A DNA stretch of 35,285 nt from a virus. Position 1 is the first letter of the stretch, and every line of letters starts with the position of its first letter. A program made the position numbers and the translations under genes. The stretch is from the IMG/VR virus record IMGVR_UViG_3300042890_004808, positions 1-35,285 of that record; one strand, 5' to 3'. The notes beneath the pieces are model-generated. The model saw only the letters and a program-made list of their open reading frames with translations, did no database searches and was not told the origin of the DNA. This document shows positions 6,558 to 13,504 of the stretch, in pieces.

Positions 6558-7277
6558 TCAAATTGAAAACGTATTTTGCTGTGTGTACTCTAAAATCATC
6601 GGGCGGAATTTATGAACCCAGGTCGTCATTTCTTCCGACCCGAATTTTTCAAATACATCAAATGGTGCAGTGTAATTATTATTTTGTAAAAATGCCAAAC
6701 TCCATATTAAAAACAACCTATGATTAACATTTGTTTTGTAATTTACAACCTGGCAAGTTTTTGTATAGCTATCTAATGCAATTTTAAATTGAGGAAAATC
6801 AATATGATTTTTTTTGTGATTGTATTCAAGGAAATTACAGATAGCAGTCCAGGCACGATTAGGATCAACAAATAAATCTTGCCAATCAATTTGAAATTTT
6901 CCAGGACATTGATAGTTTTGTATACATCTACATTGATCAATTAACCAGAAAAAATTATCTTTGTTGTTAATAGTTTGTTTGTGAGGATTTACTATAAATT
7001 TTTTCCCTCCAATACGTGTGTACTTGGAGTTGCGTAATATTTGTTTATGCAGATATAATTTCCAAAAATTATATTTGTAAGAGTTATTTCCAATGGACAA
7101 TGTATTATCTGTAATCATTGGATGGTGACCTAACTCAATTTTATATATGTTATGAAAATTTATTTTTTGAGCTGCCCAACTATAATCAGGGTAAACACAA
7201 TAACTTAACACACTTGCAAGCCAATTGCCTCCTGCTCCAGGAGGGAACGAAACTTGTAATTTTATAAATTGCGACAT
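6558..7277 (-). CDS. P-loop / sulfotransferase-like protein, copy 2
   Basis: A 239-residue protein beginning with KLQVSFPPGAGGNWLASVL (about residues 7-25), a strand-loop-helix like the phosphosulfate or nucleotide loop of sulfotransferase-like folds. The middle and end are Asn/Lys-rich with several Trp and His. Only the N-terminal loop clearly resembles the protein at 4120-4692. It follows the 80-residue gene by 3 nt, with a GGTGA ribosome site. Local AT content is higher than in neighbouring genes. Assignment to sulfotransferases is tentative. Confidence 0.4.
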   Translation of the reverse strand: MSQFIKLQVSFPPGAGGNWLASVLSYCVYPDYSWAAQKINFHNIYKIELGHHPMITDNTLSIGNNSYKYNFWKLYLHKQILRNSKYTRIGGKKFIVNPHKQTINNKDNFFWLIDQCRCIQNYQCPGKFQIDWQDLFVDPNRAWTAICNFLEYNHKKNHIDFPQFKIALDSYTKTCQVVNYKTNVNHRLFLIWSLAFLQNNNYTAPFDVFEKFGSEEMTTWVHKFRPMILEYTQQNTFSI

Positions 7278-7280
7278 AAA

Positions 7281-7523
7281 TCACCCATGTATGTGTCGAC
7301 GATTCCAAGTATCCCATATAGTTACATCGTCCCAATTGTGGCGCCAGGTCACCATAAACAAGTTCAATGAATTATGATCAAACAAATACATACGTCCATC
7401 ATCGATTCTGGCACGAGCATTTTTATTGTCGTTGATCCAGGCAGTGAATAAATTTCTAGCCTGAGACGTTCTGAGTAATATTATAAACATGGCTTCACCA
7501 TGTTTATCTTTGGGTTGGGACAT
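7281..7523 (-). CDS. Hypothetical protein, 80 residues
   Basis: Not recognised. It is a compact soluble protein with MFIILLRTSQARNLFTAWI near the N-terminus and a Trp/His-rich end (TWRHNWDDVTIWDTWNRRH). Its ATG follows the stop of the upstream gene directly (TAAATG), and the P-loop gene begins 3 nt after its end. It is therefore part of the 7769-6558 transcription unit. Confidence 0.5.
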   Translation of the reverse strand: MSQPKDKHGEAMFIILLRTSQARNLFTAWINDNKNARARIDDGRMYLFDHNSLNLFMVTWRHNWDDVTIWDTWNRRHIHG

Positions 7524-7769
7524 TTAGTGCAAGGATTGATTGGCAGGCTGACTACAAGCAAGCGCAGTCAATTGCTCAACATATTTAGCAAATTCATCGT
7601 CTATTATGACTTCTTCATTGTCGTGTTCAGCTGCAGTGTCATTGGGCACACCCAAAACACGCATGAGACCGCCCATATGGATTTTAGTTATACCTTCTCG
7701 ATACAATACCAACATGAGATGCATGGTAGCTATACGGATTATTTCTTCTTGGGTGTTTTCATCGAGCAT
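7524..7769 (-). CDS. Hypothetical protein with acidic C-terminal segment
   Basis: An 81-residue protein: MLDENTQEEIIRIATMHLM, then a helical body, then DNEEVIIDDEFAKYVEQL near the C-terminus. I chose the ATG at 7769. A GTG at 7811 would begin inside the terminator hairpin at 7800-7823 and is unlikely. The EEVIIDDEF run resembles DDFIIDDEV in the start-less ORF at 14453-14635, but this may only be shared acidity. Function unknown. Confidence 0.5.
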   Translation of the reverse strand: MLDENTQEEIIRIATMHLMLVLYREGITKIHMGGLMRVLGVPNDTAAEHDNEEVIIDDEFAKYVEQLTALACSQPANQSLH

Positions 7770-7799
7770 ACAATTAATTATGACAGATTTAAAAATCGT

Positions 7800-7823
7800 A
7801 AAAAATGGCACCGAAGTGCCATT
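7800..7823 (-). terminator. Intrinsic terminator with UUCG loop
   Basis: On the minus strand AATGGCAC, TTCG, GTGCCATT forms an 8-bp perfect stem with a UUCG tetraloop, running into a six-T tract. It ends the gene at 7843-8190. Confidence 0.9.
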
Positions 7824-7842
7824 GTGTTGGAGTAGATTCCTA

Positions 7843-8190
7843 TTAGGCTTCTACTGCTGAGTTAACAGCCTTGGCAGGTGTTTTGCCAGACTTCACACTT
7901 GAAGCACTGACAGTCAATTCGCCTTTCTTGGCAAGTTTGGTTTTTTCTGCCAATTTGTTGGCTACTGCATAGCTGGCATCGCCAGTGTAGCCCTGTGTGT
8001 CTTGCAAGAACTGCAAAGCCTGCAATTTGGTCATTGCATGTGGAAGTTCAATCAGATTGATATCTGTGCAACCAGACTTGTTCAAAATCTTATGACGAGA
8101 TACCAAATCATTCGCAAAGCGAGCTTTGGTAGTGCCATCAGGATTAGTTGCAGTGCCTGCGACGGAGAAGAGTTTTTCAGTTGTTGACAT
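7843..8190 (-). CDS. Conserved phage hypothetical protein
   Basis: A 115-residue protein: MSTTEKLFSVAGTATNPDG, then ARFANDLVSRHKILNKSG, then DINLIELPHAMTKLQALQFL, with a Lys/Ala/Ser-rich flexible C-terminus. I recognise the 'FSVxG...RFAND...DINLIxLP' pattern from unnamed proteins of T4-like and other phages. I chose the ATG at 8190, with GAAAGG about 8 nt upstream; an ATG at 8205 lacks a site. A promoter at 8262-8290 precedes it and a terminator follows, so it may form a single-gene unit. Function unknown. Confidence 0.6.
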   Translation of the reverse strand: MSTTEKLFSVAGTATNPDGTTKARFANDLVSRHKILNKSGCTDINLIELPHAMTKLQALQFLQDTQGYTGDASYAVANKLAEKTKLAKKGELTVSASSVKSGKTPAKAVNSAVEA

Positions 8191-8233
8191 GGTGTTGCCT
8201 TTCAAAGTTGCCTATAAAGTTTAAGTTAAAATA

Positions 8234-8254
8234 CATGTTGCTTGTCACACAACA
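8234..8254 (-). other. 5'-terminal stem-loop of the 8190 transcript
   Basis: ATGTTG and CAACAT, 6 bp around a 9-nt loop, begin within one base of the transcription start expected from the promoter at 8262-8290. A 5'-terminal hairpin can shield mRNA from decay. Confidence 0.45.
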
Positions 8255-8261
8255 TATCAAT

Positions 8262-8290
8262 ATTATAGCAAAAGAACAGTTTATGGTCAA
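8262..8290 (-). promoter_or_regulatory. Sigma-70 promoter
   Basis: TTGACC (8290-8285), a 17-nt spacer, and TATAAT (8267-8262) preceded by TGC (extended -10). It serves the gene at 7843-8190. Confidence 0.88.
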
Positions 8291-8326
8291 GTCTTTTTGC
8301 AATAATTTTGATTGGGTTTGCCCGAA

Positions 8327-8455
8327 TCACTGGGCCAATTCTTTGCTTTGAGTTTGGATGGTCTGAACGCCCTTGTCAAACATTCGAGCAATGCCCGAAA
8401 ATCCAACGGCACTGACCACCAAGCCTAAAATGAATCCAATTATGAGTTTGCTCAT
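8327..8455 (-). CDS. Small membrane protein, 42 residues
   Basis: Reads MSKLIIGFILGLVVSAVGFS, then GIARMFDKGVQTIQTQSKELAQ. One hydrophobic segment (about 3-20) contains glycines and is followed by an amphipathic helix. AAGGAAATATC directly precedes the ATG, a good ribosome site, and it follows the 8465-9172 gene by 9 nt. Similar one-span micro-proteins are common in phages, usually without assigned function. Confidence 0.6.
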   Translation of the reverse strand: MSKLIIGFILGLVVSAVGFSGIARMFDKGVQTIQTQSKELAQ

Positions 8456-8464
8456 GATATTTCC

Positions 8465-9172
8465 TTAGATAATGCTCACACGGTTGAGTTGGGTGGTGTT
8501 ATTGTCACGGTGAGCTTTGACAGTGCCACGGATCTTTGTACCGGGTCCTGTTTCAATAGGAGCGCGGTAGCTAAAAAACACACTACGATTTTGACTATCA
8601 ACCGCAGCTACAAACCAAACATTGTAGTTGGCGCTGTAAGAAGCTCTCAAAACTTCTACTTCTAAACTGACTTTTTCACCCACACGGCCAATGTGTTCAT
8701 TGGCAGTTTGACGCAGTCTCGAATCTGTTTCTGCACGAGCCTGGCCACGAGCTTGGCTTGCTGGCAAGCATGGAACAATGGCCAAGGCCAGTCGATCCAA
8801 ATTGGAATCAAAACTTTCCTCTACTGCAACGACCTTTTGCACACTTAGATCAAATTCGCTCAATTGACCTTTTAGGGCTTTGACAGTGAAGTCACCACGC
8901 ACCCAATCCAAACACTCTTGACCAGCTTGGTAATCTTCGGCAGTCAACTGAGTTGGGTCAGTCAGCAATTCTGCAAACACTTCGCGACTGGTTTTAAATT
9001 TCAACACAGGTGGATCTGCTTGGTGATCCCATTCAGTGGCCTTGATATAACGGTTATCATTGATACGATGTGCTGCAATGGCCGCTGCCCAAACCAGGGC
9101 CACTGGATACTTGGTACCGGGTGCGGCTGAACGAGTTGATTTTGGGTATTTGCCTGGCATATAATATTGCAT
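8465..9172 (-). CDS. Phage hypothetical protein with possible OB-fold C-terminal domain
   Basis: A 235-residue protein. The N-terminus is basic (MPGKYPKSTRSAAPGTKYPV). A helical middle carries a Gln/Ala/Arg-rich stretch (ASQARGQARAETDSRLRQTA). The last 75 residues (GEKVSLEVEVLRASYSANYN to IRGTVKAHRDNNTTQLNRVSI) look like an OB-fold, with a final 'GTVKxHR..NTTQLNRV' strand as in nucleic-acid-binding folds. AAAAGGAGC precedes the ATG. A role in DNA or RNA binding is possible. I recognise the general layout from phages but no named family. Confidence 0.5.
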   Translation of the reverse strand: MQYYMPGKYPKSTRSAAPGTKYPVALVWAAAIAAHRINDNRYIKATEWDHQADPPVLKFKTSREVFAELLTDPTQLTAEDYQAGQECLDWVRGDFTVKALKGQLSEFDLSVQKVVAVEESFDSNLDRLALAIVPCLPASQARGQARAETDSRLRQTANEHIGRVGEKVSLEVEVLRASYSANYNVWFVAAVDSQNRSVFFSYRAPIETGPGTKIRGTVKAHRDNNTTQLNRVSII

Positions 9173-9193
9173 CTTTTTGCTCCTTTTGTTGCC

Positions 9194-9277
9194 TTAAATC
9201 TTTGTGAGAATCCAAACCTTCACAGCAAAGATCACAACGACCACTGCTGTTGTTACAATAATTTCTAAATCTGTCAT
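9194..9277 (-). CDS. Single-span micro-protein, 27 residues
   Basis: Reads MTDLEIIVTTAVVVVIFAVK, then VWILTKI: an acidic start, one membrane helix and a basic end. Its start overlaps the stop of the upstream gene as TGATG, and GGAG lies 6 nt upstream, so translation is well supported despite the size. The larger gene at 9172 follows after 21 nt. Function unknown. Confidence 0.55.
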   Translation of the reverse strand: MTDLEIIVTTAVVVVIFAVKVWILTKI

Positions 9278-9555
9278 CACATGCTCCAATAAGTTTCCGA
9301 AGCCGGGTTGCATGACCACGGAGTGTCTGCATCAATCTCTACCGGCTTGCCTGTCATTAAATTGCGAACAGTGATCCGGGGTGCAGTGTAAGTGCCGCGA
9401 TCTACAATGTTCAGTTGGCTTTCGTTCCAACCTGCCTTGTTACACAGACGAGTGCGGGTGGCTTTGGCGGCACCAAAAGTTTTGTAGGCACGAGTTCGGT
9501 TGGGACCGTCTGTGACAATAAGACCAGTACCTTTGGCAACAATTACATAACTCAT
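9277..9555 (-). CDS. Hypothetical phage protein, 92 residues
   Basis: Reads MSYVIVAKGTGLIVTDGPN, then RAYKTFGAAKATRTRLCNKAG, ending ETYWSM. The 'VIV...Y.TFGAAKATRTRL.NK' layout resembles small phage proteins in which a beta hairpin precedes a helix beginning at a Lys/Ala run. AAGGAGTTCAAG precedes the ATG. It has its own promoter (9586-9614) and is followed by two overlapping or close genes down to 8465. Function unknown. Confidence 0.55.
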   Translation of the reverse strand: MSYVIVAKGTGLIVTDGPNRTRAYKTFGAAKATRTRLCNKAGWNESQLNIVDRGTYTAPRITVRNLMTGKPVEIDADTPWSCNPASETYWSM

Positions 9556-9585
9556 CTTGAACTCCTTTTTAATTACTATACAAGT

Positions 9586-9614
9586 ATTATAACAGATCGG
9601 AATTTATTGGTCAA
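9586..9614 (-). promoter_or_regulatory. Sigma-70 promoter, small-gene family
   Basis: TTGACC (9614-9609), a 17-nt spacer containing TCCGATCTGT, then TATAAT (9591-9586) with TGT before it. The leader runs into AAAAAGGAG, as at the sibling promoters. Confidence 0.9.
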
Positions 9615-9968
9615 TCAATCTAACCGTGAACCTGCGTAAACACGATCCAGACCCAGCTTGTTCTTCAGTACTTCGGCGTAGGCTTCGGCGCCGGCTTCCA
9701 AGATGCTGATGCTTTGTGTAGGGAAACCACTGGGGTTCCACAGGCACAAGGCACCCGTGTAGTCTTTGCGGAAGCCTGCGGCTGCCAACCACTTGCCCAG
9801 CTTGCTGTTTGAGCGAACGCCGTAGACGTTAACCCAGGCAAAGCCACAAGCATCACGATCGCCATGCTTGGCGTGGAATGCCTTGGCGGCAGTACGGGCT
9901 TGGATGCCTGCTTCGTTGGTAGCGTCTTGTACCAACTGCTCTGTGATCACTGTTGCGACTGCTTGCAT
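9615..9968 (-). CDS. Hypothetical phage protein, 117 residues
   Basis: Reads MQAVATVITEQLVQDATNEA, then RTAAKAFHAKHGDRDACGFAWVNVYGVRSNSKLGKWLAAAGF, ending LGLDRVYAGSRLD. The middle resembles small phage proteins of unknown role in which 'DACGFAWV...GV.....KLG..L...GF' forms a mixed alpha/beta domain. I chose the ATG at 9968, with AAAAAGGAGATAG upstream; further upstream sequence belongs to the promoter. GC content at its 3' end is higher than in the surrounding small genes. Confidence 0.6.
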   Translation of the reverse strand: MQAVATVITEQLVQDATNEAGIQARTAAKAFHAKHGDRDACGFAWVNVYGVRSNSKLGKWLAAAGFRKDYTGALCLWNPSGFPTQSISILEAGAEAYAEVLKNKLGLDRVYAGSRLD

Positions 9969-9998
9969 AACTATCTCCTTTTTACTTACTATGCTGTT

Positions 9999-10027
9999 AT
10001 TATAACAAATTGGGTATTTTTGGTCAA
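9999..10027 (-). promoter_or_regulatory. Sigma-70 promoter, small-gene family
   Basis: TTGACC (10027-10022), a 17-nt spacer AAAAATACCCAATTTGT, and TATAAT (10004-9999), with an extended -10. The spacer is nearly the same as at 10328 and 12642. Confidence 0.92.
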
Positions 10028-10033
10028 CCGTTT

Positions 10034-10297
10034 TCACACAAAATCATAGGCGTATTCGCCTTGAATTGGGCCGTTGAGTTGCACTTTTCCCACACCAAAT
10101 TCCAGGATCAATCGGTCAAAAATGGTCTGGGCAGTCAACTCAGAACAAGCAGCAAACAAGGTGCCAGTTTCTCCAAAAAAACCAGCATGTTCGTTGTCAT
10201 TTAGCAACGGACGAACAATGTAAGTTACATCGCTTTCAAATTTTTCTTGCTGGTGCTGAGTGATCATTTCACCAACTGTTTCGTATCTTAAAGTCAT
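10034..10297 (-). CDS. Hypothetical phage protein, 87 residues
   Basis: Reads MTLRYETVGEMITQHQQEKF, then VTYIVRPLLNDNEHAGFFGE, ending IQGEYAYDFV. No family recognised. I chose the ATG at 10297, preceded by AAGGAGTTAAAG and by its own promoter at 10328-10356. It ends 7 nt before the next promoter's -35, so it may be a single-gene unit. Confidence 0.55.
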   Translation of the reverse strand: MTLRYETVGEMITQHQQEKFESDVTYIVRPLLNDNEHAGFFGETGTLFAACSELTAQTIFDRLILEFGVGKVQLNGPIQGEYAYDFV

Positions 10298-10327
10298 CTT
10301 TAACTCCTTGTTTCTTACTATACTTCT

Positions 10328-10356
10328 ATTATAGCAAAACGGGTGTTTTTGGTCAA
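10328..10356 (-). promoter_or_regulatory. Sigma-70 promoter, small-gene family
   Basis: TTGACC (10356-10351), a 17-nt spacer AAAAACACCCGTTTTGC, and TATAAT (10333-10328). It is a close copy of the element at 9999-10027. Confidence 0.92.
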
Positions 10357-10383
10357 CCTTTTTGTGTTGTTTTTTTGCAACAC

Positions 10384-10611
10384 TTATTTGGCTTTGTAGG
10401 CCTTGTAAAAATGGGCTGCATAGTCTGCATAATTGCAATAGGCCCATTCTTCTCGACGGCCTGGCCACCAATTAATTGGTCGGTTTTCACCCCGTAATAT
10501 ATCCATCATCAGGACACGATTATTTCGTGTGACCTGAGCCTTGGCTGAACTTTCGCGATCATACACACTTATGCAGTGACCCGATTTCACCCGATACACT
10601 ACAAAAAACAA
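10384..10611 (-). CDS. Hypothetical phage protein, 75 residues
   Basis: Reads MFFVVYRVKSGHCISVYDR, then ESSAKAQVTRNNR, ending YADYAAHFYKAYKAK. The N-terminal beta hairpin followed by a helix with Lys and Arg resembles the protein at 9277-9555 in layout. The start would be TTG at 10611; GAGTT just upstream is a weak ribosome site, 13 nt after the previous stop. Function unknown. Confidence 0.45.
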   Translation of the reverse strand: MFFVVYRVKSGHCISVYDRESSAKAQVTRNNRVLMMDILRGENRPINWWPGRREEWAYCNYADYAAHFYKAYKAK

Positions 10612-10624
10612 TTTAACTCGGCTA

Positions 10625-10897
10625 TCATGCCGCCTCTAACATGTTTGCTGGAACTCTAAACAAAGAGCCGCCGGTGTGAACTGTGATATACTTGATGGCA
10701 ATTTTTTCAACTGTGCCAAGATAAGTACGGCCATTGCGATTGCTGGTAAACTTAACACGATCCCCAATACACAACGACCGTTTGTTGTTGATTACCAGTT
10801 GGGTTCGAGCAAATTTCACTGCCATCATAACAGATTCCAACTGCTCATTGGTTAATCCATTGAACATGATTGCATTGTTGATTTCTTTGATATCCAT
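10625..10897 (-). CDS. Hypothetical protein with SH3-like C-terminal segment
   Basis: A 90-residue protein. A helical N-terminus (NGLTNEQLESVMMAVKFART) is followed by GDRVKFTSNRNGRTYLGTVEKI, a strand pattern typical of small SH3/KOW-like barrels that bind RNA or protein. Its start shares one base with the stop of the upstream gene (TAATGG), and it precedes the 10611 gene by 13 nt. Function unknown. Confidence 0.5.
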   Translation of the reverse strand: MDIKEINNAIMFNGLTNEQLESVMMAVKFARTQLVINNKRSLCIGDRVKFTSNRNGRTYLGTVEKIAIKYITVHTGGSLFRVPANMLEAA

Positions 10898-11070
10898 TAT
10901 GCCACCTCTTTATTAGTCAATAATTGTTCCAAGAATGAAATACGAATTTCGTCAGTCACACCTCGACTCTGCAGACTATTGTACAGGTCTAGCTCTTCCT
11001 GAATTTCTTCCGGAGTGCATGATTCGTATTTCTCTAAAAACTCCACAAACAATGATTTCATCTGTCCCAT
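10897..11070 (-). CDS. Hypothetical helical protein, 57 residues
   Basis: Reads MGQMKSLFVEFLEKYESCTP, then EEIQEELDLYNSLQSRGV, mostly helical and acidic. I chose the ATG at 11070 because AAAAAGGA lies 5 nt upstream and overlaps the previous stop. An ATG at 11151 would lie inside the upstream gene. Function unknown. Confidence 0.5.
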   Translation of the reverse strand: MGQMKSLFVEFLEKYESCTPEEIQEELDLYNSLQSRGVTDEIRISFLEQLLTNKEVA

Positions 11071-11071
11071 A

Positions 11072-11317
11072 TCAATCCTTTTTAGAACGTATTTGTTTAA
11101 TAATTTTATCAGCTTCTTTGGTGTTTTCAACGCCAGTGCGGCATTGTTCAACTACGGCCATTTTCATCATTTCAATGATGCCTTCACACTCAATCTTTTC
11201 TCGCTTGGGCAAGGTGTTGATAAAGGCCTGAACTTGGTCGTATTCTTCAAGACTCCACATGATGTCTGCCAGCACCTGTTGGCGAGCGTTCAGCCCATGC
11301 AATTCTAAATCATTCAT
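11072..11317 (-). CDS. Conserved phage hypothetical protein, 81 residues
   Basis: Reads MNDLELHGLNARQQVLADIM, then WSLEEYDQVQAFINTLPKRE, then EGIIEMMKMAVVEQ. I recognise 'LxLHGLNxRQxVLAD.MW....DQV..FI..LPKRE' from many phage genomes, always without a named role. I chose the ATG at 11317, with AAAAGGA upstream; the previous gene ends there as TAATG. Confidence 0.6.
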   Translation of the reverse strand: MNDLELHGLNARQQVLADIMWSLEEYDQVQAFINTLPKREKIECEGIIEMMKMAVVEQCRTGVENTKEADKIIKQIRSKKD

Positions 11318-11550
11318 TACCAATCCTTTTTGTTGCCGTCGGCTTCGTTCCAGTCGTAACCGGCCATGTAGTCTGCAATCTCTTGCGGTGTAAGGTTTAT
11401 GTTTAAAGAACCCGAATCACCACCCACTCCGCCTTTGTGCGGTCTACGTGGGCGACCGTAGTAGCTGTCTGCTGAACCACGATCAAACGCATCACCGTGC
11501 TCGACTTCGTATGTACAACCATTGTATTCTGCTTTGTAACCTGTCTTCAT
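11317..11550 (-). CDS. Conserved phage hypothetical protein, 77 residues
   Basis: Reads MKTGYKAEYNGCTYEVEHGD, then AFDRGSADSYYGRPRRPHK, then INLTPQEIADYMAGYDWNE. This pattern ('YEVxHGxAxDRGSxDSYYxRPxxPHK ... E I A x Y x A G Y') is one I recognise from numerous phages; no function is assigned. AAGGAGAATTCA precedes the ATG at 11550. It follows the 11561 gene by 10 nt. Confidence 0.65.
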   Translation of the reverse strand: MKTGYKAEYNGCTYEVEHGDAFDRGSADSYYGRPRRPHKGGVGGDSGSLNINLTPQEIADYMAGYDWNEADGNKKDW

Positions 11551-11560
11551 TGAATTCTCC

Positions 11561-11929
11561 TTAACCCGCTTTGCGGAAGTACATATAGGGCAAGCCCAGT
11601 GTCCAAGCAAGGTAACTGTCGTCACCGTTGGTCTCTTCTGCTTCGTGGATCCAACGCATGGCCATGGCCAAGTCTTTGGCACCCATGCTGATCAATTCAG
11701 CAACACGGCGCTCAAATGTTTCTACAGCCCGAGCTTCGGCTGTTTTGCGTTCTTGGTCGGCCGCATCGATTGCTACACCGAGACCTTCGAACTCTGCATC
11801 GAACTGCTCAAGAGTCCAGGTAGAGGTGTCAATGTGACGGGGACGGAAGCCGTAAGCATCTTTATACATGTCCCAAAAGGTAGCTTGGGCCTGCTCTAAT
11901 TGTGTCATGTCTTCCCATACTGTAAACAT
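11561..11929 (-). CDS. Conserved phage hypothetical protein, 122 residues
   Basis: Reads MFTVWEDMTQLEQAQATFW, then DMYKDAYGFRPRHIDTSTWT, a helical middle (AARAVETFERR type), then AMRWIHEAEETNGDDSY. It resembles a family of short phage proteins with 'A..TFWD.YKDA.G.RPR' near the start. AAGGAGAGACAG precedes the ATG. It lies in the operon started by the promoter at 12288-12316. Function unknown. Confidence 0.6.
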   Translation of the reverse strand: MFTVWEDMTQLEQAQATFWDMYKDAYGFRPRHIDTSTWTLEQFDAEFEGLGVAIDAADQERKTAEARAVETFERRVAELISMGAKDLAMAMRWIHEAEETNGDDSYLAWTLGLPYMYFRKAG

Positions 11930-11939
11930 CTGTCTCTCC

Positions 11940-12257
11940 TTAAACTGTATATGATGCGCCGGTCAACACATTTACCACTCGGGCACCAGGGCCAAATTCG
12001 GCGCGGGCTTCTAACATTTCTTCTGTGCTAGGACCACGATAGTTGGCACGATAAGCTTCAATAGCGGCACGGTCTTCAATTATGCGTTGAGCCAAACTGT
12101 TGGATTGTATCTGAGCATCCATCCAACCAGCATCTACAAAATTTTGCAACATGTCTGCAAAAGGAATTTTATCGTTGGAATGCCAGCGAGCAACTGGACC
12201 AGTTTCATCATTGGTCCAGTCTAAATAAAACTGAGATTTGTACTTTTCATCTACCAT
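11940..12257 (-). CDS. Hypothetical phage protein, 105 residues
   Basis: Reads MVDEKYKSQFYLDWTNDETG, then PVARWHSNDKIPFADMLQNF, ending VVNVLTGASYTV. The 'FYLDW.N..GP.ARWHS.D.IPF.DML' stretch is one I associate with unnamed phage proteins. I chose the ATG at 12257, with AAAAGGAGTTC upstream, just after the promoter leader. It is the first gene of the 12257-10384 operon. Confidence 0.55.
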   Translation of the reverse strand: MVDEKYKSQFYLDWTNDETGPVARWHSNDKIPFADMLQNFVDAGWMDAQIQSNSLAQRIIEDRAAIEAYRANYRGPSTEEMLEARAEFGPGARVVNVLTGASYTV

Positions 12258-12287
12258 TTTGAACTCCTTTTTGCTTAACATGCTGTT

Positions 12288-12316
12288 ATTATAACCGATC
12301 TTGTGTTTTGGGTCAA
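12288..12316 (-). promoter_or_regulatory. Sigma-70 promoter, small-gene family
   Basis: TTGACC (12316-12311), a 17-nt spacer CAAAACACAAGATCGGT, and TATAAT (12293-12288). Here the extended -10 TG is replaced by GG. Confidence 0.9.
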
Positions 12317-12320
12317 CCGT

Positions 12321-12635
12321 TTAGTGACTGTTCAGAGCTGGATTTTCGCCATTGATTAGCTCGCGTTCTACTGCATGAGCTGGTTTGCGTCCACGCACAA
12401 TGTCAACTAAAAGTACTGCAAAAGCTTCTGCTCCGTGTTCGCGGATGCTGTTGCATAAAGCCCACGTTTTGTTTTCAGTCAGTGCGCGACGCACATGCTT
12501 TTGGAAGCGAACTTTCAATGCTTTTTTTACTTGCGAGCCGCATACAGTGATGCCAATATATGACTCATTGGTGTTAGTGTTTACTAACATGTAAACTGCA
12601 TGCTTGGTGTCTTGACGGCGTTTTCTTGTCTTCAT
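12321..12635 (-). CDS. GIY-YIG endonuclease-like protein
   Basis: A 104-residue protein of about the size of a single GIY-YIG domain. HAVYMLVNTNTNESYIGIT (12-30) carries the two-strand core ('VYM' and 'YIG'), followed by a basic helix KVRFQKHVRRAL holding the catalytic-type Arg. It ends at INGENPALNSH, near the usual C-terminal Glu and Asn residues of the fold. Such proteins are homing or repair nucleases. The ATG at 12635 lies exactly at the start point predicted from the promoter at 12642-12670, so the mRNA would be leaderless; no ribosome site is present. Confidence 0.7.
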   Translation of the reverse strand: MKTRKRRQDTKHAVYMLVNTNTNESYIGITVCGSQVKKALKVRFQKHVRRALTENKTWALCNSIREHGAEAFAVLLVDIVRGRKPAHAVERELINGENPALNSH

Positions 12636-12641
12636 GTTAGT

Positions 12642-12670
12642 ATTATAGCAAATCGGGCATTTTGGGTCAA
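12642..12670 (-). promoter_or_regulatory. Sigma-70 promoter predicting a leaderless mRNA
   Basis: TTGACC (12670-12665), a 17-nt spacer CAAAATGCCCGATTTGC, and TATAAT (12647-12642). Only ACTAAC separates the -10 from the ATG, placing +1 at the A of the start codon. Confidence 0.92.
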
Positions 12671-12698
12671 CCAAAATTTTGTTGTATTTTAGCCACAA

Positions 12699-12724
12699 AA
12701 AACCCCTATAAAATACAGGGTTTT
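12699..12724 (-). terminator. Intrinsic terminator
   Basis: AAAACCC (12699-12705) and GGGTTTT (12718-12724) pair. On the minus strand the hairpin ends in a T-tract. It ends the SGNH gene at 12743 and lies 29 nt before the next promoter's -35. Confidence 0.75.
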
Positions 12725-12742
12725 AGGTGTTGTTTTTTAGCA

Positions 12743-13504
12743 CTACTTTATTAAATCGGACCAGTTGATATTTTGTAAAAACCAATCTGCAATTTTCTGA
12801 TGTCCCAATATTGAAGGATGATTATTCCATGTATAATATTTTTTGTATGCATCCGATACTGTTAATTCAGTGTGATAAGGTGGCCTTTTATTATAATTTT
12901 GCCCCCAAGTATCATTGAGTATATCTACTAGAGTATTATTATTAAACTGATGACCCAAGAAATTGTCAGTTTCAAGAATCTTATCAAAACTATTTAAATG
13001 ATCTTCAAAACTATACAATGGATTATCAAATAAATTAAATTTGATTATATTTACTTTGTATTTCTTAGATATTTGATCCAATGCAGATATAATATAAAAT
13101 AAATCAAATATCTCAACAAAACGTAAATTCTGATTTTCTACTAATCCATTGTCATTTATACCTTTATTATTGACTGACAGACTTCTTCTATCTCTATAGG
13201 TGGTGGTAATCCCAAACAATATTGTGTCTTTTTCTGTTAATAATCCATTGTAGATAATTCTCATTAATCTATCCAACTGGTAAAAATTGCTATGTCCTCT
13301 TCCTGCCTTGTTAAGAAATTCGCAATTTAATTTTTTTGCAATAATGGCCGCAAAACTAACATTGTTTTTAAGATATTCTTCTCTTTCAATCGGCGGCATG
13401 TTGTGTGTTGGTGGAAATTTTGGATTGTAGTTTATATCAGCAGGGCCAAAATCATCTTGGTCGCCCACAACAAAACTATCTCCAAACGCTATTATTCGTG
13501 ACAT
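12743..13504 (-). CDS. SGNH/GDSL-type hydrolase-like protein
   Basis: A 253-residue protein. MSRIIAFGDSFVVG carries the GDS nucleophile block, and NKAGRGHSN (about 66-74) fits the block III Gly-x-Asn region. The C-terminal NHPSILGHQKIADWF carries the block V type His pair. No signal peptide is seen. It resembles the SGNH gene at 660-1370 (same opening and closing blocks) but has a longer Asn/Lys-rich middle and higher AT content. It lies just after a GT9-like gene, so it may modify a glycan. AGGATAAT precedes the ATG at 13504. Confidence 0.6.
   Translation of the reverse strand: MSRIIAFGDSFVVGDQDDFGPADINYNPKFPPTHNMPPIEREEYLKNNVSFAAIIAKKLNCEFLNKAGRGHSNFYQLDRLMRIIYNGLLTEKDTILFGITTTYRDRRSLSVNNKGINDNGLVENQNLRFVEIFDLFYIISALDQISKKYKVNIIKFNLFDNPLYSFEDHLNSFDKILETDNFLGHQFNNNTLVDILNDTWGQNYNKRPPYHTELTVSDAYKKYYTWNNHPSILGHQKIADWFLQNINWSDLIK

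Noticed and set aside
7770-7811. GTG start for the 7524 gene
   Set aside because: It lies within the intrinsic terminator hairpin; the ATG at 7769 is preferred.
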